This document shows, one piece after another, positions 57,501-60,000 of a stretch of DNA of 60,000 nt. How positions within the stretch are numbered: position 1 is the first letter of the stretch; the number at the start of each line of letters is the position of its first letter. The position numbers were made by a program, and so were the translations under genes. This DNA comes from Membranipora membranacea. Its lineage: Eukaryota > Bryozoa > Gymnolaemata > Cheilostomatida > Membraniporidae. The notes beneath the pieces were generated by a model, which searched no databases, was not told the origin of the DNA, and saw only the letters and a program-made list of their open reading frames with translations. The stretch is from assembly GCA_914767715.1 (NCBI GenBank), contig OU612069.1, forward strand, positions 1,118,001 through 1,178,000, given 5' to 3'.

Positions 57501-59940
57501 TTTGAATCTGACCGATCCTAATCTGCGAGGGACTCATCGGTTCTGTTATCCTGAGATCTAACACATCCCTGTTGCTGTAGATGTATTCTTCTGGTTGAGA
57601 TTGGATTGGTAGGCTTCTTCACTTTAGGCTGCACGATATCAGAGGATATGTAGCAGTGGTCACTTTCTTCATTGTCCTCATCATCGCTGTCATACTCCGA
57701 ATCAGTTTCCTGGGAAAAGAGCTTAGGCAGAGATTTAGAGACAATAAAACTTGGTCCGTCTTTGATCAGCTTGTTCTTTTTTACAGTGTCCAAAGGACCA
57801 AGAGCATCTTCAAAATTGCTTTCAATGAATTTACTCAGTCGGTCATTGACAATGTAATGAGTAGTAATACTGATGCCTTCATGGTCCGCCTGCAGTGCAG
57901 TTACTTGTGCTCCATTTCCAAGGTAGAAGAGAGATTCTCTTGATTTCTTTGACCACATCCAGATGATTGTTATCTCACCAATACAATCATTTGCTTTATC
58001 TAGGTCAGATATGGCTTCATGAATGTCATCTAAAATATTATGAGAGACGTTAGACAAAAGCAAGGCCTGAATTCATATAACACCCAATACATCATTGTCC
58101 AATCGAATATGTCGCCAATGTGCGACAATTACAGTTTTCTAAGGAAAGACCATTTTGATGATTAGATGATTGTTATGAAAATCATATGGTGTCAAATCTT
58201 CTTAAGTCAGCAGATTGCGGGGGGGGGGGGGGGAATGTCGAAAACAATTGACTATTGCTTAGATAGGATAAATGAGAGGGGAGCTTCACCAGGAAACCCT
58301 ATCGAAAAAAATAGGGAGCTTCATCAATTTTCTGGAGTTTAATCCTAGTTCGATTTAATGTTTGAGAAGGTCAAAGGTGAGTACAGAAGAAAGGATATGG
58401 AAGGTTCACTTCACATATGCCGACATACCTCCATAATCGCTGACCTCATCCATATCAGGACTCAGATTAAGATTAACCTTGTAAAACAAAATAACAGTAA
58501 ACAGCAGTGATTTTTACCATTAAAGTCATAGTAGCACCTCTTCACACTATATAGGTAACCTATTGAAGGTCTCAGGTCAAATTAAGAAAACTGTTATTTT
58601 TTACTCAATATGATTTTATTAATTAAATTTAGATTGGCTGGCGAGGATTACATTCTGAAGTAATTAGATTAGACTGATTTTAGAACAAACTTTTATTTGC
58701 AAGAATTCATGCAAAGTTCCTCAAGTGTGTGGCCTGGCCTCACCTTTACTCTTTGAGTTTTAAATGGCACAAGTTTTCTCTAACATTCCAGCAGCCTTAC
58801 AAGCACAAGAACAATCAACTTTATCATTGGAGTCAATGTACTTTGCAGCTACAGAAAACTCCCGCATCTATTTTTTTGCAAAGTATGCAGATAGTCATAC
58901 AGTATAGATATACTAAGAATAATGTTTTTTTTCTCTCTATAAGCTCTGTACTAGGCATGATCACGATGTTAGGGAAGCTATCTGAAGAGGATGACATGAC
59001 TGTTAACCAAACCATTATAGAAGTGTTAGGTTTTAGAAGCTTATAAGAATGAGTTGCAACAAAAGCAGAAAAAGAGGTGTCGGAGAATGACCAGGGAAAG
59101 CTGTGCTGTTTGTTGGAAGCTCCGTTTGCAGTTGAGGTAACATTCTGCAGCTGTGTGTAATGGGCTGGAGTTAGCTCTACAAAGCCATGTCTCACAATAA
59201 CAATCAGGCCTTAGAGTTGTGGGAAGGCCCAAACGCAATACTAGTAAGGGTAGCTAACAGAAAAATAGATAATCCACTAAAACCCTCAAATGACCAATGA
59301 TAATGCAAGTATATTATATGCTGTCACAAATGATGAAGAACCAATTAGCTTCAAACTATAACTGACTGACAATCATGATCAGTATTCATTATTTATTATT
59401 TTGTTGTAATAAATTCAAAGCCTACCGATGAATCACGCAGAAGATCTTTCATCTCCGGAAGTCTGACTATTGACTCAGGAACATTTGTCAGCTTCTCATT
59501 GTCACGGATGTCTAGTCTCTCTAAGCTTCTGAGTTTGTTCAGACTGTCAAGAACAAGGATTTGAGTGTAATAAAAGTAAAGGGTGACCAACAACTTTAAT
59601 TGGGCATATGTATCAATTCTAAAAGACTTCCAAGCCGTGGTTATCTCTCACAGACAGAGACACACAAGAAAGACTAGAATGAAAAATCGGCCGAACAGTT
59701 TGCCATGAAACGTTACGGGATTATATACGATCCTCATCAAGCATAGAAAGGACAAAATATGTGATAAAGAACATTGTCACAGACTTTATAACTTACCAAT
59801 CAGGTAAATCAGTAAGTCCACAGTTGCTTATGTTCAGCTCTTTTAGTTGAGTAACTTTCTTGGAGAGATGATTGAAGAATGTTTCATCAGCCATATTCCC
59901 TGACACAGATAGATGTTCCAATATCCTGAGATTGTCCAGT
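53528..59940 (-). CDS. Block R: LRR-W-X-C gene, 5' part beyond window
   Basis: Exons 59940-59797 and 59543-59426 (LRR), optional 59253-59041, 58477-58429 (linker), 58029-57478 (W plus linker), 56852-56515 and 56203-56113 (X), 54520-53528 (C domain with stop). Linker-to-W joins in phase 1, X-to-X in phase 2 (AC|A), X-to-C in phase 0. One defect: exon 58029-57478 is one base off, so the frame before about 57600 reads to a TAG at 57518 while the homologous continuation is in the next frame. The block is therefore a pseudogene, or the sequence has an indel error. Same domain order as block L. Confidence 0.55.
54545..54775 (-). mobile_element. tRNA-derived SINE in intron of block R
   Basis: On the minus strand the head has gctcagttgctcgcatgc (A-box region) and ggttcgaatcc (B-box), followed by a tRNA-unrelated body rich in GC compared with its surroundings. 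Its tail points toward 54545. Ends approximate. Confidence 0.65.
54776..56112. other. Intron of block R; nothing coding seen
   Basis: Apart from the SINE at its left end, this intron between 56113 and 54520 shows no supported exon or clear repeat. Confidence 0.5.
56113..56203 (-). CDS. Small X-C junction exon of block R
   Basis: 91 nt, acceptor taatag, donor GTA|GTAAGT, phase 2 to phase 0. It encodes KMASVTDVCDTDSKNLSKDI and KLSVHSYQDV. The end (KDIKLSVHSYQDV) aligns with DDITLDDVSHK at the same place in block L, which argues it is internal although it contains an ATG at 56199 that could also start translation. Confidence 0.55.
56515..56852 (-). CDS. X-domain exon of block R
   Basis: Acceptor tttgtag, phase 0; encodes KQMGYVSNETKKRLTEVVGG, MTSAVVLVSGSLVNNQVTTH, GIIMFENKKPYILGPRTP and RAWMMSVVHLYHQDINELRE. 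The TGA at 56511 overlaps a donor (GACAC|GTGAGC). Splicing there (phase 2) continues into 56203; reading through stops. Homologous to 1911-2384 and 45348-45536. Confidence 0.6.
57203..57306. repeat. 34-bp inverted repeat hairpin
   Basis: 57203-57236 and 57273-57306 are reverse complements with one mismatch and a 36-bp loop. In the intron between W and X exons of block R. Confidence 0.85.
57478..58029 (-). CDS. W-domain exon of block R (frameshifted)
   Basis: Acceptor atattttag, donor CCA|GTAAGT. It encodes DDIHEAISDLDKANDCIG, ITIIWMWSKKSRESLFYL, THYIVNDRLSKFIESNFE, FIVSKSLPKLFSQETDSEYD and an acidic run, then, in the next frame, EEYIYSNRDVLDLRITEPM and SPSQIRIGQIQIDRKVEEP. Length 552 does not satisfy the phase 1 to phase 0 requirement by one base. 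In block L the two parts are separate exons (5110-5560 and 2932-3059), so an intron was lost or gained. Confidence 0.55.
58219..58235 (+). repeat. Poly-G run
   Basis: About 17 G in the intron after the linker exon, absent from the paralogous introns at 13540, 18820 and 52810. Confidence 0.7.
58429..58477 (-). CDS. VNLD linker exon, block R
   Basis: 49 nt encoding VNLNLSPDMDEVSDYG, donor GAG|GTATGT, phase 0 to phase 1. Its downstream intron matches the cap-side intron of other units only to about 58085, then changes to sequence leading into the W exon. Confidence 0.65.
59041..59253 (-). CDS. Type 6 terminal exon of block R
   Basis: Acceptor ctgttag, phase 0, 70 codons. It starts LPLLVLRLGLPTTLRPDCYC, is Cys-rich (CETWLCRANSS, AECYLNCK) and ends hydrophobic with clustered Cys (VILRHLFFCFCCNSFL). 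It is an alternative end to the LRR protein instead of the W-X-C tail. Confidence 0.4.
   Translation of the reverse strand, partial: LPLLVLRLGLPTTLRPDCYCETWLCRANSSPLHTAAECYLNCKRSFQQTAQLSLVILRHLFFCFCCNSFL
59426..59940 (-). CDS. LRR exons types 4 and 5 of block R
   Basis: 59940-59797 (144 nt, phase 2-2) encodes LSVSGNMADETFF and LNISNCGLTDLPDW. 59543-59426 (118 nt, phase 2-0) encodes LERLDIRDNEKLTNVPES. Exons and introns are almost the same as 6766-7281 and 14733-15248. The acceptor of the first lies at 59941-59942; upstream exons are beyond the window. Confidence 0.8.
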
Positions 59941-60000
59941 CTGAAAAGTTAGAAATCAAATCATGATGACACTGCTGTAAGTTGAACACAAAAAATTATT

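Overview
This window is animal nuclear DNA. It is AT-rich, its short exons are bounded by GT-AG introns, the reading frame carries across splice junctions, and it holds SINE, LINE, LTR-type and inverted-repeat elements. Nothing prokaryotic is visible. A marine invertebrate, perhaps a sponge, would fit, but the taxon is not proven by the sequence.

The main content is a tandem cluster, all on the minus strand, of paralogous leucine-rich-repeat (LRR) genes, read here from right to left. The recurring exon order is: a short 'VNLD' linker exon; a 'type 1' LRR cap (motifs EYCIWY, PPDDFEGK); two-LRR exons of types 2, 3 and 4 (129, 147 and 144 nt); a type 5 LRR exon; an optional terminal exon (type 6); then a non-LRR tail of three parts that I could not assign to a family: W (motif IxIxWMxSK), X (motif SAVVLVSG/TAMVLVTS) and C (motif RDPFTS/MDPFTT, ending in a hydrophobic segment). 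Four blocks are visible: R (53528-59940, runs off the right edge), C (43726-53020, tail decayed), A (14192-23042, including an older diverged LRR set and a unique 180-codon exon), and L (31-13760, the most intact, with 13 phase-consistent exons). Every complete inter-LRR junction in the recent copies is phase 2, so LRR exons can be added or lost without frame damage, and block L shows an extra 2-3-4 cassette.

Between blocks A and C lies about 20 kb of accessory DNA. It holds an LTR-internal-LTR-internal-LTR miniature element (24197-27029, TSD ATGG); a decayed plus-strand multi-exon mobile ORF family with a C-terminal cysteine cluster (27424-30272) followed by five tandem repeats; inverted copies of another repeat; a decayed minus-strand coiled-coil gene (34886-39297); two 22-bp minisatellite blocks; and a 1-kb element with perfect 95-bp terminal inverted repeats. 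SINEs, a TA-flanked MITE with a tRNA-like core and a LINE reverse-transcriptase fragment lie in introns of the cluster.

The LRR proteins may be recognition or adhesion molecules. Their only membrane-associated feature is a C-terminal hydrophobic tail, and no signal peptide was found because the true 5' ends are unresolved or outside the window. All gene models are hand-spliced from consensus sites and homology between blocks and have no transcript support.
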